Source: Algoriphagus lacus (lineage in GTDB: Bacteria; Bacteroidota; Bacteroidia; Cytophagales; Cyclobacteriaceae). From it: a stretch of 64,000 nt of DNA. A program made the translations under genes and the position numbers. Under the pieces are notes generated by a model. The model did not search any database. It saw only the letters and a program-made list of their open reading frames with translations, and was not told where the DNA came from. Positions 17,800 to 26,878 of the stretch are shown here, piece by piece; the stretch's first letter is position 1; the number at the start of each line of letters is the position of its first letter. The stretch covers positions 248,001-312,000 of the forward strand of contig NZ_QXML01000001.1 in assembly GCF_003583985.1 (NCBI RefSeq). Direction: 5' to 3'.

Positions 17800-18531
17800 A
17801 TGAGAAAGAACCTTTCGGCAATAGTTTTTGCCATAGCCATTGTCATCGCTGCTTTTGTATTAGGAAACGCGGTCATCAACCGAAACCGTCCCCAGGGAAT
17901 GATCCACGTGACCGGATTGGGAGAGCAGAATTTTACTTCGGACCTGATTGTATGGGATGGAAATTTTTCTCGTGAAAGCAAAGATTTGAAAGAAGCCTAT
18001 GCAAATCTAGAAAGTGATCGGGCAGCAGTAATCAACTATCTGAAGTCAAAAGGCATTCCTGCTGAGCAGATGGTTTTCAACGCAGTCACCACTACCCCGA
18101 TTTACCAACAAAACTATACGGCAAACGGCAACTTTGCCGGTCAGACTTTTCAAGGTTATCAACTGAATCAGTCCTTGGTCATCGAATCCAAGGAAGTCGA
18201 GAAGGTGGAGAAAATCAGCCGGGAAATCACCGAATTGCTCAATCAGGGGATTACCTTTTATTCCATGCCTCCAAGATATTACTACACAAAGCTGGAATCC
18301 CTGAAACTGGAAATGATTGCCAAAGCAACAGAAGACGGAAGAATCCGGGCAGAGCGAATTGCCGAAAACTCAAATTCCAGTCTGGGCGACTTGGTCAGTG
18401 CCAACATGGGAATTTTTCAGATTACCGGGCAAAATTCCGGGGAGGATTACTCCTGGGGAGGAACCTTCAATACCGCAGCAAAAAACAAAACCGCATCGAT
18501 CACCATGAAGCTGAGTTTTGAGGTGGATTGA
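17800..18531 (+). CDS. SIMPL domain (DUF541) protein
   Basis: A 243-residue protein with one N-terminal membrane segment or uncleaved signal (residues about 5-25), then a SIMPL/DUF541 domain covering most of the chain. Family marks are the opening IHVTGLGEQNFTSDLIVWDGNFS, the repeated YLKSKGIPAEQMVFNAVTTTPIYQQ segment and the closing SITMKLSFEVD strand. Family members are periplasmic or membrane-anchored proteins of poorly defined function, some linked to stress or immune signalling. The rlmF gene begins 15 bases downstream on the same strand, so the two are probably co-transcribed; no functional link is obvious. Confidence 0.88.
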   Translation: MRKNLSAIVFAIAIVIAAFVLGNAVINRNRPQGMIHVTGLGEQNFTSDLIVWDGNFSRESKDLKEAYANLESDRAAVINYLKSKGIPAEQMVFNAVTTTPIYQQNYTANGNFAGQTFQGYQLNQSLVIESKEVEKVEKISREITELLNQGITFYSMPPRYYYTKLESLKLEMIAKATEDGRIRAERIAENSNSSLGDLVSANMGIFQITGQNSGEDYSWGGTFNTAAKNKTASITMKLSFEVD

Positions 18532-18545
18532 CTTAGTTTTAAAGA

Positions 18546-19496
18546 ATGAAAGGAAAGGGAAACCAAGCCGGACTGCACGCACGAAATATCCATCAGGGAC
18601 GCTATGACCTGGACGCATTGGCGAATACTCTTCCTGAACTGAATACCTTCCTTTTTACCAATGAGTACGGAAATCTAACCCTTGATTTTTCCGACCCAAC
18701 GGCTGTAAAAGCACTTAACCGAGCCTTGCTTCTTCACTTTTACCACCTCCAGTTCTGGGACATTCCGGAGGGATTTCTTTGTCCTCCGATTCCCGGCAGG
18801 GCGGATTACATTCATTATTTGGCAGATTTGCTGGGAGATAGCCATTCCGGAAAAATTCCCGCCGGACTAAAAATCAAGGTGTTGGATGTGGGTACGGGAG
18901 CCAATCTGATCTATCCGATCCTCGGAAATGCATGCTATGGATGGAGTTTTGTCGGTTCGGAGTTGAACCCCCTGGCTATCGCCTCGGCAGAACACATCAT
19001 TTCCAAAAACCCACATTTCAGCGGGAACATTGAAATCCGGGCGCAAACCAATCCTGAAAATATTTTCTCGGGCATTATCCAGCCCAATGAGTTTTTTGAC
19101 ATGACGATGTGCAATCCTCCCTTTCATGAATCGGCCCTGGCCGCATTGGAGGGAAGTCAGCGAAAGGTTAAAAATTTGACTGGTAAATCTTCACCAAAAC
19201 CGGAATTGAACTTTGGAGGACAGGCTGCTGAACTCTGGACCGATGGAGGAGAACTGCAGTTTATCCGAAAAATGATTCAGGAAAGCCTGAATTTCAAAAG
19301 CCAGGTGTTTTGGTTTACTTCCCTGGTTTCCAAATCCGAAAACCTAAAACCACTTCAAACCCAACTTGAAAAGTCGGGAGCCGTGGCTCAAAAAATCATT
19401 GAGATGGCGCAGGGAAATAAGAAAAGTCGATTTATTGTCTGGAGTTTTTTGAATGAAAAACAGCGGAAAACCTGGTCTGAACACCGCTGGTCCTAA
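18546..19496 (+). CDS. rlmF: 23S rRNA (adenine-1618-N6)-methyltransferase
   Basis: A 316-residue member of the RlmF (YbiN) family, close to the E. coli length. The opening GLHARNIHQGRYDLDAL is the characteristic family N-terminus. The class I methyltransferase SAM-binding segment is VLDVGTGANLIYPILG (residues about 115-130), and the amino-methyltransferase catalytic motif NPPF occurs in MCNPPFHES. It methylates A1618 of 23S rRNA (E. coli numbering). It follows the SIMPL gene by 14 bases and is closed by the hairpin at 19501-19537. Confidence 0.95.
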   Translation: MKGKGNQAGLHARNIHQGRYDLDALANTLPELNTFLFTNEYGNLTLDFSDPTAVKALNRALLLHFYHLQFWDIPEGFLCPPIPGRADYIHYLADLLGDSHSGKIPAGLKIKVLDVGTGANLIYPILGNACYGWSFVGSELNPLAIASAEHIISKNPHFSGNIEIRAQTNPENIFSGIIQPNEFFDMTMCNPPFHESALAALEGSQRKVKNLTGKSSPKPELNFGGQAAELWTDGGELQFIRKMIQESLNFKSQVFWFTSLVSKSENLKPLQTQLEKSGAVAQKIIEMAQGNKKSRFIVWSFLNEKQRKTWSEHRWS

Positions 19497-19500
19497 AAAG

Positions 19501-19537
19501 AAAACTCTCCACGTTTTTTGAACCATGGAGAGTTTTT
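19501..19537 (+). terminator. Intrinsic terminator after rlmF
   Basis: AAAACTCTCCA and TGGAGAGTTTT form an 11-base perfect stem with a 14-base loop that ends in T. It begins 5 bases past the rlmF stop and could also serve the convergent OsmC gene on the other strand. Confidence 0.85.
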
Positions 19538-19627
19538 GGATCCGAGGATGGTGTTTCCTCTAGCTTCTTTTAATCTACTTATGGATTAAAAATTTGACCT
19601 AGTCTGTGTCTTTCCAGATCCTACTTA

Positions 19628-20041
19628 TCATGCATTCAGCGTGTATTCCACACTGATTTCCATATTCAAGGCTCTGGAGATCGGACAGTTTTTCTCTGCA
19701 TCCTTCACCAATTCTGCAAATTTCTCTTCTGAAATTCCGTCTACTTTCGCCTTGAGTACCAAGTGAGACTTTTTCAATGTTCCTTCTTCAAAGGTAATAT
19801 TGGAAGTGACATCCAATTCCTTGGGAGGGAAATTTGCCCCGCTCAAGTTGAAGCTAAGTTTCATTGCAAAACAACCTGCGTGAGCTGCTGCAACCAATTC
19901 TTCGGGATTTGTTCCTACCCCGTCTTCAAATCGGGTATTAAATGAATACTGGGTTTTGTTAAGGACAGTGCTGGCAGTGGTCAAGTGGCCGGAACCTTCT
20001 TTGCCGCTTCCGTTCCAAACGGCAGTTGCTTTTCTGATCAT
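19628..20041 (-). CDS. OsmC-family peroxiredoxin
   Basis: A 137-residue OsmC protein. The two redox cysteines of the family are present: C57 in AHAGCFAM and C119 in NCPISRAL, at a spacing close to that in E. coli OsmC. Early landmarks RKATAVWNGSGKEG and TNPEELVAAAHA also match. OsmC proteins reduce organic hydroperoxides in the cytoplasm using the two cysteines. The gene is monocistronic, convergent with rlmF, and lies downstream of the exopolysaccharide operon with a 216-base gap (20042-20257) in which I see no gene and no clear terminator. Confidence 0.93.
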   Translation of the reverse strand: MIRKATAVWNGSGKEGSGHLTTASTVLNKTQYSFNTRFEDGVGTNPEELVAAAHAGCFAMKLSFNLSGANFPPKELDVTSNITFEEGTLKKSHLVLKAKVDGISEEKFAELVKDAEKNCPISRALNMEISVEYTLNA

Positions 20042-20257
20042 GGGATTAAAGAGTTTTTATGGTGAAAAGATAATTGATAAAGGGATTTTTGTTGCTTTAA
20101 GTTTCTTGAATCTATTTTTTTAATGGTCGCACAAGCTGTTGCCAATTTAAATTACAGATTGACAGGGAAATTAGGCGTTTCTTTCAATTAGCAAATGGTC
20201 GATGTTTCTGAAATCCGTGGCAGTTTATGGCATTATCTGGGTAAATCTGTGGGGGAA

Positions 20258-21382
20258 TTAAATCTTTGCCAAGCTTTTAAAAACCTCCAAGTACTGATTT
20301 GTTACAAAGTCCCAGTTGTATTTCTGTGTTAGCCCGGACCGTGCAGTCAGTCGGAGTCCTTCCATCCTTTCAGGCTCAAGTTCCGCCTGCTCCACTATCT
20401 TTTTGACGGATTCCGCTCTTTTCTCAAAGTACCGCCCATGCTTTCCCTTTTGAAGCATTTCCTGATTGAATGGCGTATCCAAAGCCAAAATCGCACATCC
20501 ATAGCCCAAGGCCTTCAGCATGGCAGGATTGGTCCCGCCAAACTCATGCCCATGAAAATAAGCATAGCAATGAGAATACAAAGCTGCCAGTTCGTTCGGA
20601 TCAGTCACGTAGCCGGTAAACAGCAATCGTGGATCTTGTATATTTTTCAAGCGATTAGCCCAATCATCTGCAAAGGGAACATCACCTACCACCACCAGTG
20701 TACGCTTGGAATTGGATTTCAAAAATCCTTCGATAATAAGATCGGCATTGTTATCCGGCACGAGTCGACCTACAATCAGGAAATAGTCACGGCTATTCAG
20801 ATTCCATTTTTTGATCGGATCCAAAGAGACGCTTTCCCTGGGATTGGCTCCATAGGCAATGACTTTCGAGTCTTTTTGGAACAGCTCCAAATACACCCTT
20901 CGCATTTCGTCTGAGTCGTTGATAACCTGATCGTAGAATTTGGTTGCCATCTTTGATGCCCAGAAAAAATAAGTCGAGCCGAGCCCTTTCCATTTAGGCC
21001 TCAACCACTCCAAACCATCCACATTAATGGCCGTTGGTTTGCCAAAAAGCCTTGAAATCACTCCAAATGGCCCATTTCCACTGTTCACCACAAAAATCAC
21101 ATCCACATCCGAAAGGCAGGCATGGATCATGGAAAAGAAGGTATGTGTCAGTTGGGTCAGGCTCTTGGACTCGATGGCAGGAGTGTAAATACACTCGATC
21201 CCATTGACCACTCTCGGACGGTCCTTGAACAAAGCCCGGTGATTGTACACCCGGACATGCACACCTTTGGCAACGAGTCGCTCACCGAGCTCTTTGATCA
21301 TGGTATCATAGCCTCCATAAACATAAGGGTAGCCTTTGGCACCCATGATGGCGACTTTTAGCTTTCTTTCAGGTGCTGCCAT
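20258..21382 (-). CDS. Glycosyltransferase with DUF1972 N-terminal domain (GT4-like)
   Basis: A 374-residue glycosyltransferase. The N-terminal DUF1972 domain (residues about 8-185) is marked by KVAIMGAKGYPYVYGGYDT and by INVDGLEWLRPKW; the C-terminal GT4-type nucleotide-sugar domain has VGRLVPDNNADLIIEGF and the HEFGGTNPAMLKALGYGCAI segment with the usual acceptor-side glutamate region. Proteins of this layout include bacterial polysaccharide rhamnosyl- and galactosyltransferases; the sugar here is unknown. It is the last gene of the nine-gene exopolysaccharide operon and its start lies 25 bases inside the preceding glycosyltransferase gene. Both reading frames are intact and differ, so the overlap is a true gene overlap, not a frameshift. 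Confidence 0.9.
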   Translation of the reverse strand: MAAPERKLKVAIMGAKGYPYVYGGYDTMIKELGERLVAKGVHVRVYNHRALFKDRPRVVNGIECIYTPAIESKSLTQLTHTFFSMIHACLSDVDVIFVVNSGNGPFGVISRLFGKPTAINVDGLEWLRPKWKGLGSTYFFWASKMATKFYDQVINDSDEMRRVYLELFQKDSKVIAYGANPRESVSLDPIKKWNLNSRDYFLIVGRLVPDNNADLIIEGFLKSNSKRTLVVVGDVPFADDWANRLKNIQDPRLLFTGYVTDPNELAALYSHCYAYFHGHEFGGTNPAMLKALGYGCAILALDTPFNQEMLQKGKHGRYFEKRAESVKKIVEQAELEPERMEGLRLTARSGLTQKYNWDFVTNQYLEVFKSLAKI

Positions 21383-22518
21383 AGGTGGGTTTTGATTTTT
21401 TCTTCGAAAGCCTTCAACCTGAATTCACTCAGTACCCGTTGTCTTCCAGCTTCGCCAAAGGTTTGCCTCAAGTTCCTGTTTTGAACCAGAGCTCCCAAAG
21501 CCTCCACACCTTTCTGAACATCCCCAATCGGGATCAGATAGCCCGTTTCTCCTTCCAAAACCAGCTCTGAGGCCCCTCCTGAACGGGTAGCTACGACTGG
21601 TTTTCCGGAAGCCATCGCTTCCAAAATCACCGTTGGAAAGGAATCCGGAAGTATGGAAGGCAGAACAAAAATATCCAAGGAAGCCATGATTTCCGGGATA
21701 TCCTCCCGAAAGCCCAAGTAGCTCACCCGATCCTCCAATCTCTTTTCTCCAATCTCTTTTTTCAATTCTTCCAAAATGGGTTCATAGCCCGGAAATGGGT
21801 CGCCTACCAACACAAAGTAGGCAGTCGAGTAGGTCTTTGAAAGTATTTCAGCCATTTCGAGAAAGAAAAGCTGGCCTTTCCCCGGATTGATCCGACCGAT
21901 CATTCCAATCAAAACAGAATTTTCAGCGAGACCCAACTCAGTCCTTAACGTGGCTGTGGCCGTCAGAAATGCATCATACGGAATGCCGTTGTGAATCACC
22001 TGGATTTTCGATTCCTTCAAAAAAGGCTGCCAGTGTTCTGCCACCGCTTTTGACACAGCAATGGGTCGGGGAGTACTTTGATCGAGCAGATTGCTGAGCA
22101 ACTTTACCAAAGGAAAAGGCCCGGGGATGATTTCATGAATGTGCCAACAATGCGGAATCCGGTTTCTTTTTGCCCAGTAGGCGCCGACGATTACAGCAAG
22201 CGTATTGGAATAGACCAGCCTGAAATCATATTTCCGGTGCAGTTTGGACAGGAAGCGATAGGCTTTGAAATTTTTCCCCAATCGGTTGATGAGCCCACTT
22301 GGATTCACATATTTTCTTCTGAGAATTCCCAGATTTTGGACATAAACAGGGAATCCTTCCTGTTCCAAAATCACCTGAAGGGGCCCCGGGCCGGTCAAAA
22401 CAACCACAGGATTAAAACCTTCCCTCCTGTAAAGCCTCAACACCTGCAGAATGATTTTTCCCGAGCCATAGAGTTCGGAAGAGCTTTGCAAGAATAGGAT
22501 GTTCCCCAAATTAGCCAT
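21358..22518 (-). CDS. Glycosyltransferase family 4 protein
   Basis: I place the start at the ATG at 22518 (MANLGNILFLQSS); reading from 22590 would add 24 residues that overlap the previous gene and do not look like this family. The 386-residue protein has a GT4 GT-B fold: the N-terminal domain opens ILFLQSSSELYGSGK, and the C-terminal domain has IGMIGRINPGKGQLFFLEM and the donor-binding EAMASGKPVVATRSGGASELV with the E-x7-E-like pattern. It transfers a sugar from a nucleotide donor to the growing repeat unit on the cytoplasmic face; specificity is unknown. It overlaps the methyltransferase gene by 8 bases and the next glycosyltransferase by 25. Confidence 0.9.
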   Translation of the reverse strand: MANLGNILFLQSSSELYGSGKIILQVLRLYRREGFNPVVVLTGPGPLQVILEQEGFPVYVQNLGILRRKYVNPSGLINRLGKNFKAYRFLSKLHRKYDFRLVYSNTLAVIVGAYWAKRNRIPHCWHIHEIIPGPFPLVKLLSNLLDQSTPRPIAVSKAVAEHWQPFLKESKIQVIHNGIPYDAFLTATATLRTELGLAENSVLIGMIGRINPGKGQLFFLEMAEILSKTYSTAYFVLVGDPFPGYEPILEELKKEIGEKRLEDRVSYLGFREDIPEIMASLDIFVLPSILPDSFPTVILEAMASGKPVVATRSGGASELVLEGETGYLIPIGDVQKGVEALGALVQNRNLRQTFGEAGRQRVLSEFRLKAFEEKIKTHLWQHLKES

Positions 22519-23407
22519 TTCTTCTGAGGTAAATTCCCACAACTCCCGACTTTCCAAATCCGGTGGAAAAAACTTCCAAACCCCACGCAATCGGCAAAAT
22601 CAAGGCAATCGAAACCAAAAGTCCCAGGGTTTTTTTTCGCTTCAGTCTAAGAATCAAATTCTCGTTGAACCCAACTTTTGACAACAGCGACTGCAGCATT
22701 CCCAAAACCCCAAGATGAACGGAGAAACCACGGGTACCTACTTTCTGAAATCCGATTTTGGAGAATTCCAGTTCCAATCCAGCTTCAGTCCAATGCGTCA
22801 AGTGCTTGGGAATATCCCAATGCATCCAGTCAGCCCCGGCAATTTTCGCCTGCCAGGAATCGGCTCTTGGAACCTCGATGTAGACCAATCCCTTTGAAGC
22901 CAGATTTTGACTTAAAAGCTCCTGCATCATTCCGATGGGACCGGGTAAATGCTCCAGCACATGGTTTAAAGTGATGAGGTCGAAGTTTCCTTGCTCGATT
23001 TTTCCACCGGAATAAAACTCACCCAAAACCCTGACTTGGTATTTTTCCCGGGCAAAATCCGCCCGATCTTTCGCTGTTTCGATTCCTAGGCCTTCGAATC
23101 CTACTTCTTTGGCCACCGCTAAAAACTGGCCTTTTCCCGAACCAAAATCCAAAATCGATTTGATTTTTGGGTGAAGTTTCAGGGCTTGGAGAAGAATTTT
23201 TTTAGCTTCTGAAAAAATGATCCGCTCAAAGATCGAGCGTCGATTGTCCACCACAGCATAGACTTCGTCTTCATAAAGTGCCTCAGTATCTACCTCCTCA
23301 GGCAGAAAAGTCCACCGAAGTCCGCAGCTTTCGCAGGAATGAACAGATCGGGATTGAGGGGCTCTTGTTGGAGAGGTATGACAAACCGGACAGGAAATTT
23401 GCCTCAT
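22511..23407 (-). CDS. Class I SAM-dependent methyltransferase with zinc ribbon, in the exopolysaccharide operon
   Basis: A 298-residue protein. A zinc-ribbon-like N-terminus has C6-x2-C9 and C25-x2-C28. The methyltransferase fold follows: motif I ILDFGSGKGQFL (about 105-116), acidic loop GLGIETAKD, and LNHVLEHLPGP, the usual motif of small-molecule/ubiquinone-type methyltransferases. A hydrophobic segment (LGLLVSIALILPIAWGL) lies near the C-terminus. From its place between two glycosyltransferase genes with 4- and 8-base overlaps it probably methylates a sugar or the glycan end. The 58975-59868 gene has the same layout but a different context. The substrate is an inference from position. Confidence 0.87.
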   Translation of the reverse strand: MRQISCPVCHTSPTRAPQSRSVHSCESCGLRWTFLPEEVDTEALYEDEVYAVVDNRRSIFERIIFSEAKKILLQALKLHPKIKSILDFGSGKGQFLAVAKEVGFEGLGIETAKDRADFAREKYQVRVLGEFYSGGKIEQGNFDLITLNHVLEHLPGPIGMMQELLSQNLASKGLVYIEVPRADSWQAKIAGADWMHWDIPKHLTHWTEAGLELEFSKIGFQKVGTRGFSVHLGVLGMLQSLLSKVGFNENLILRLKRKKTLGLLVSIALILPIAWGLEVFSTGFGKSGVVGIYLRRNG

Positions 23408-24558
23408 GGAGAAGTTGGCGAACTCAGAATAATCTGATGAAAAGCTTGGATAAAATTTTGGGCTGAAAAGTCTTTGGATCTAGCCCTTCCCGCTTGGATA
23501 AGGTTAGATTTCAGCTCGTTTTCACGCTCCAAAAGTATCATTTTTTCCATCAAATCAGACTGATTTCCGCCTGCAAATGCCAGACCGGCCCCGCCAGCCA
23601 CTTCGAGTAAAGCGGGCTGATCCGAGTGAATAACCGGCACTCCAAAACCCATGGACTCCAATATGGGTATTCCAAATCCTTCATTTTCTGAAGGAAATAC
23701 GTAGGCAAATGCTCCTTCGTAGAGCGCTTTTATTTCTCCGTCGGAAACATATCCGGTGAGAAGTACTTTTTCTTCCAATCCAAGTTCCTTGACCAAGTTT
23801 CGGACAACCGGGAGATCATTCATCTGTCTACTTTGACCCGGGCCTCCTGCTAAAACCAGTTTCTTTTCGGAACGTGTTGTGGACAAAAATTCAGCAAATG
23901 CATTGACTAGCAAGGGGAGGTTTTTCCTTCGGTCAAAGGTGCCGATGTGGAGAAAATATCCCTCCTTTTCAAGTTTGTATTTATCCAAAAACTTGGGATC
24001 TGAAGCGGACTTAAGGCCTTTGGGGGCCTGATAGACTACGGTGATTGGCCAGGAACTTCCCAAATAATTAAGGAGCGATTGCTTGGAATATTCCGTTGTG
24101 GTGATGATCTCGGTGTTTTCTTTGAGTCCTTTTTTGATCAGACTTACAAAATATTTTCTCCACCAAGAAGGGTAGTTTTTGGGCATTTGCCAGAAAAACG
24201 CATCGTGGATCACCGTCAGTCGTCGGCACGGCAAGGATGCCGCCGGCGCAACAAAATCCGGACAGATGAGGACATCGGGTTTGTACTTTTTAACCAAATC
24301 GGGCAATTGAAACTCCTTCCATCGGAAATAATCCAAGTGGTAATTCAGTTTTTGAATTTTGGACTGATTGCCTTTGTAAGTCTGATCGGCTGACTGATCC
24401 TCCGGCTCATGGGTAAAAATCCACTCGATCTCCGGATGGGGATATTTTCGGGCCGCTTTAGCCAGTTCCATCATGTAGGTTTTGATCCCTGTGGTGGCGA
24501 CGTTGAGGTATTGCAGGTCAAGGAGAACTTTCAAGGTTAATGGGGTTAGATTCCTCAA
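23404..24558 (-). CDS. Glycosyltransferase family 4 protein
   Basis: A 384-residue GT4-type transferase. The N-terminal domain starts LKVLLDLQYLNVATTGIKTYM and includes RLTVIHDAFFWQMP; the C-terminal donor domain has FLHIGTFDRRKNLPLLVNAF and PSENEGFGIPILESMGFGVPVIHSD, with the family's E-x7-E pair. This resembles the WbaZ/mannosyltransferase-like GT4 group, but the sugar is not deducible. It is coupled by a 4-base overlap to the polymerase gene upstream (24555) and by a 4-base overlap to the methyltransferase gene downstream. Confidence 0.9.
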   Translation of the reverse strand: MRNLTPLTLKVLLDLQYLNVATTGIKTYMMELAKAARKYPHPEIEWIFTHEPEDQSADQTYKGNQSKIQKLNYHLDYFRWKEFQLPDLVKKYKPDVLICPDFVAPAASLPCRRLTVIHDAFFWQMPKNYPSWWRKYFVSLIKKGLKENTEIITTTEYSKQSLLNYLGSSWPITVVYQAPKGLKSASDPKFLDKYKLEKEGYFLHIGTFDRRKNLPLLVNAFAEFLSTTRSEKKLVLAGGPGQSRQMNDLPVVRNLVKELGLEEKVLLTGYVSDGEIKALYEGAFAYVFPSENEGFGIPILESMGFGVPVIHSDQPALLEVAGGAGLAFAGGNQSDLMEKMILLERENELKSNLIQAGRARSKDFSAQNFIQAFHQIILSSPTSP

Positions 24559-25964
24559 ACAGTCTTTGGAGGTCTTTTCAAAGTTAAACTTAATCTGCTA
24601 TACTCATTCACACTATACCCAATCATCCACCAAGTCAGCCAAGTTACATAGGTGTACATCTCTGCGTTGGCAGTGAAAAGTGGCAAGAGCAAACCCACCT
24701 TCGTCACCGCTCCGACAAAAGCAAGCCGGGCGGTCATCACCTCCTCGGTTTGGTAAAATACCCGAAGGCTTAAAATCACCCCGGAAGCCAATACCAAAAC
24801 GTAAAGAATCATCCCCAGCCAACCCAGTTGGACACCATAGATCAGAAACTGGTTTTCCCCACCCACTCGAACCTCATCCGTCACACTTCCTGCATTTCCG
24901 CTCATCGCCAAACCAATACCCAAGGGATTGGCAACCATGGAGTCCAAAGCCAATAGCCATTCGACCACGTGGCCGATGCTGGAGGTATTTTCAAAAGTCA
25001 GAGTATCAACCACAAAAAAGTAAAAATCATCCGATGCAAAAGCGACCACATAGATCCCAAACCCAAGCAAGGCCAGAAAACCTGCCCCAATAAGCTTGTA
25101 CAACCTGAAAACCAGCGCAACGAAAAAGATCATGATGAAAAAGGCCCCAAATGCAGCTCGTGATGCCGAAAAAACCAAGCTTCCCAAGGAACAAGCCATC
25201 ACCAGCAAATACGGCCAGCTATATTCCTTTTTCGAGGTCAAAAACCAGATCAAGCCAGCCGCAAAGCCCATCAGGACGGAACTCGCCATTTCAAGTGGGT
25301 CGGAGAAAAAACCTGCCAAACGCTTGGTTACCGCTTGGGTCTCAAAGGTCCAAGTCAGGCCGAAATTCCCGGTGGGATCGATGTCGTTAATCGCTTGATT
25401 ATACAATGCATAGCCGGTAAACTGCTGCAAATGCGCTCCCAAAAGGAAGTTTTCGACGCAGTTGATTACAAATGCTCCTATTGCCACGGCAAAAATGATT
25501 TTGAAAACCCAAGCAATCTCAATCTCATTAAACCGGGTATTTCTACCCAGGAAATAAACTAAGCCCGGTATCAGCATACTCTTGTAATAGAGGGCTTTGT
25601 TCAAAAATGAAGCTTCCCCAAGCGGTAGGAGGATGTAGAAAAAGGACAGGGTCAGAAATGCCAACATCAGCCAGTCGGTGGAGCGGAGTCGGAAAGGGTA
25701 ATCAAAAATTCTCTTTCGATAGAAAATGAATCCGAGTATGGCCACCAAGACCACGACTTCTTTCAACACCTGAAAAATTCCTACGATTTCAGGCGAGCGG
25801 GTAGCCAGGTAAATGACACTCAGAGAGGTGATGTAAAACGGAAGAAATGAAGCTAGAAAATAAATAAAATGGCTCCATTTGCCCTTGAAAACCATCTCCT
25901 GAAGCACCCACAAAAATCCGGCGCCAACAGCCAATGCGATCAGAATAAAAAAGATTAGGGCCAT
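24555..25964 (-). CDS. O-antigen ligase/Wzy-like polymerase membrane protein
   Basis: A 469-residue integral membrane protein with about ten to twelve hydrophobic segments spread along the chain, beginning MALIFFILIALAVGAGFL. A longer soluble loop in the second half (FENTSSIGHVVEWLLALDSMVANPLGIGLAMSGNAGS) resembles the O-antigen ligase/polymerase family loop, where G-I-G-x-G-type turns are common. Together with the adjacent Wzx, Wzz and glycosyltransferase genes this makes a Wzy-type repeat-unit polymerase the best call; ligases of the same fold cannot be excluded. It overlaps the GT2 gene by 10 bases and the GT4 gene by 4. Confidence 0.82.
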   Translation of the reverse strand: MALIFFILIALAVGAGFLWVLQEMVFKGKWSHFIYFLASFLPFYITSLSVIYLATRSPEIVGIFQVLKEVVVLVAILGFIFYRKRIFDYPFRLRSTDWLMLAFLTLSFFYILLPLGEASFLNKALYYKSMLIPGLVYFLGRNTRFNEIEIAWVFKIIFAVAIGAFVINCVENFLLGAHLQQFTGYALYNQAINDIDPTGNFGLTWTFETQAVTKRLAGFFSDPLEMASSVLMGFAAGLIWFLTSKKEYSWPYLLVMACSLGSLVFSASRAAFGAFFIMIFFVALVFRLYKLIGAGFLALLGFGIYVVAFASDDFYFFVVDTLTFENTSSIGHVVEWLLALDSMVANPLGIGLAMSGNAGSVTDEVRVGGENQFLIYGVQLGWLGMILYVLVLASGVILSLRVFYQTEEVMTARLAFVGAVTKVGLLLPLFTANAEMYTYVTWLTWWMIGYSVNEYSRLSLTLKRPPKTV

Positions 25965-26878
25965 TGAGGTGGGGATTGAAGAGGTTGGGTCAGACCGTCA
26001 ACGATACCTTTTGCTACAGATTTCAGTTTTTGAAATCTTACCCTGATCAGGAAATACCCCATCCACAAGGTGAAACGGAGCAGATGATACATCAGTCCAA
26101 TAGGCGCTTTTTGACTTCGAATTAGCAAAAACTGGTTCCTCACATGATAGTAAAACACCCTTGGACTCAAGGTCCCTTCGGCGTTCTTCTTTTTGGAAGA
26201 AGCCCCTGCTTCGTGGTAAACGATAGCTTTTTCTGCCAATGCGATTCTGAAACCCGCTTTGCGAAATCTAAGGGACCATTCCACATCTTCGAAATAGGTG
26301 AAATACTGCTCATTCAAAAGCCCCGTTTTCAATAAGGCCTCCCTGGAAATTAACATGCAGCAGCCCGTCGCCCAGTCGAGTTCCGGTTTTTTGAACCGAT
26401 AATCCGAAATCGGAGATTGATCTCCTAAGGTAATGGCGCGTCCCAAAGCCGATATCCATTTTCCTCCAGCGCTCCAGATTTTTTTGGGATCATGCATGAA
26501 AAGGATCAAGGGCTGCACGACTCCAAATCTCGGCTCCTGATTGAATTTCCGAATCATTTGTCCCAGGAAATCTGGTTCGACTTTGGTGTCGTTGTTCAAG
26601 AGCATCACATTAGAAAATCCCTGCTCCAAAGCATATCGAATTCCAACATTATTGCCTCCGGCAAAGCCAAGGTTTTGGGAATTTTCGATCAATTCGATTT
26701 CAGGAAAGGATTTTTTCAATCTTGACCCTTCCTGATTTTGAGAAGCATTGTCGACCAAAATCACCCGGAAATCCGGGAAATCCACTTTACTGAGTGATTC
26801 CAAACAGGCTCTGGTAAAATCATACCCGTTCCAGTTGACCAAAATGATCGCGACCGATTCTTCAGGAATAAAAGCCAT
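25955..26878 (-). CDS. Glycosyltransferase family 2 protein
   Basis: A 307-residue GT-A fold transferase. VAIILVNWNGYDFTRACLESL is the family start; VDNAS and LGFAGGNNVGIRYAL follow; the metal-binding acidic motif is in LLNNDTKVEPDF; and TGCCMLISREALLKTG plus YFEDVEWSLRFRKAG form the acceptor and ED-type catalytic segment, as in rhamnosyltransferase-like GT2 proteins. A hydrophobic C-terminal stretch near residue 265 suggests membrane association. It starts 17 bases inside the flippase gene and runs 10 bases into the polymerase gene. Donor sugar unknown. Confidence 0.9.
   Translation of the reverse strand: MAFIPEESVAIILVNWNGYDFTRACLESLSKVDFPDFRVILVDNASQNQEGSRLKKSFPEIELIENSQNLGFAGGNNVGIRYALEQGFSNVMLLNNDTKVEPDFLGQMIRKFNQEPRFGVVQPLILFMHDPKKIWSAGGKWISALGRAITLGDQSPISDYRFKKPELDWATGCCMLISREALLKTGLLNEQYFTYFEDVEWSLRFRKAGFRIALAEKAIVYHEAGASSKKKNAEGTLSPRVFYYHVRNQFLLIRSQKAPIGLMYHLLRFTLWMGYFLIRVRFQKLKSVAKGIVDGLTQPLQSPPQWP

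Noticed and set aside
21358..21382. Frameshift splitting one glycosyltransferase into two
   Set aside because: Both proteins are complete, each with its own N- and C-terminal domains; the 25-base overlap is a true gene overlap within a tightly packed operon.
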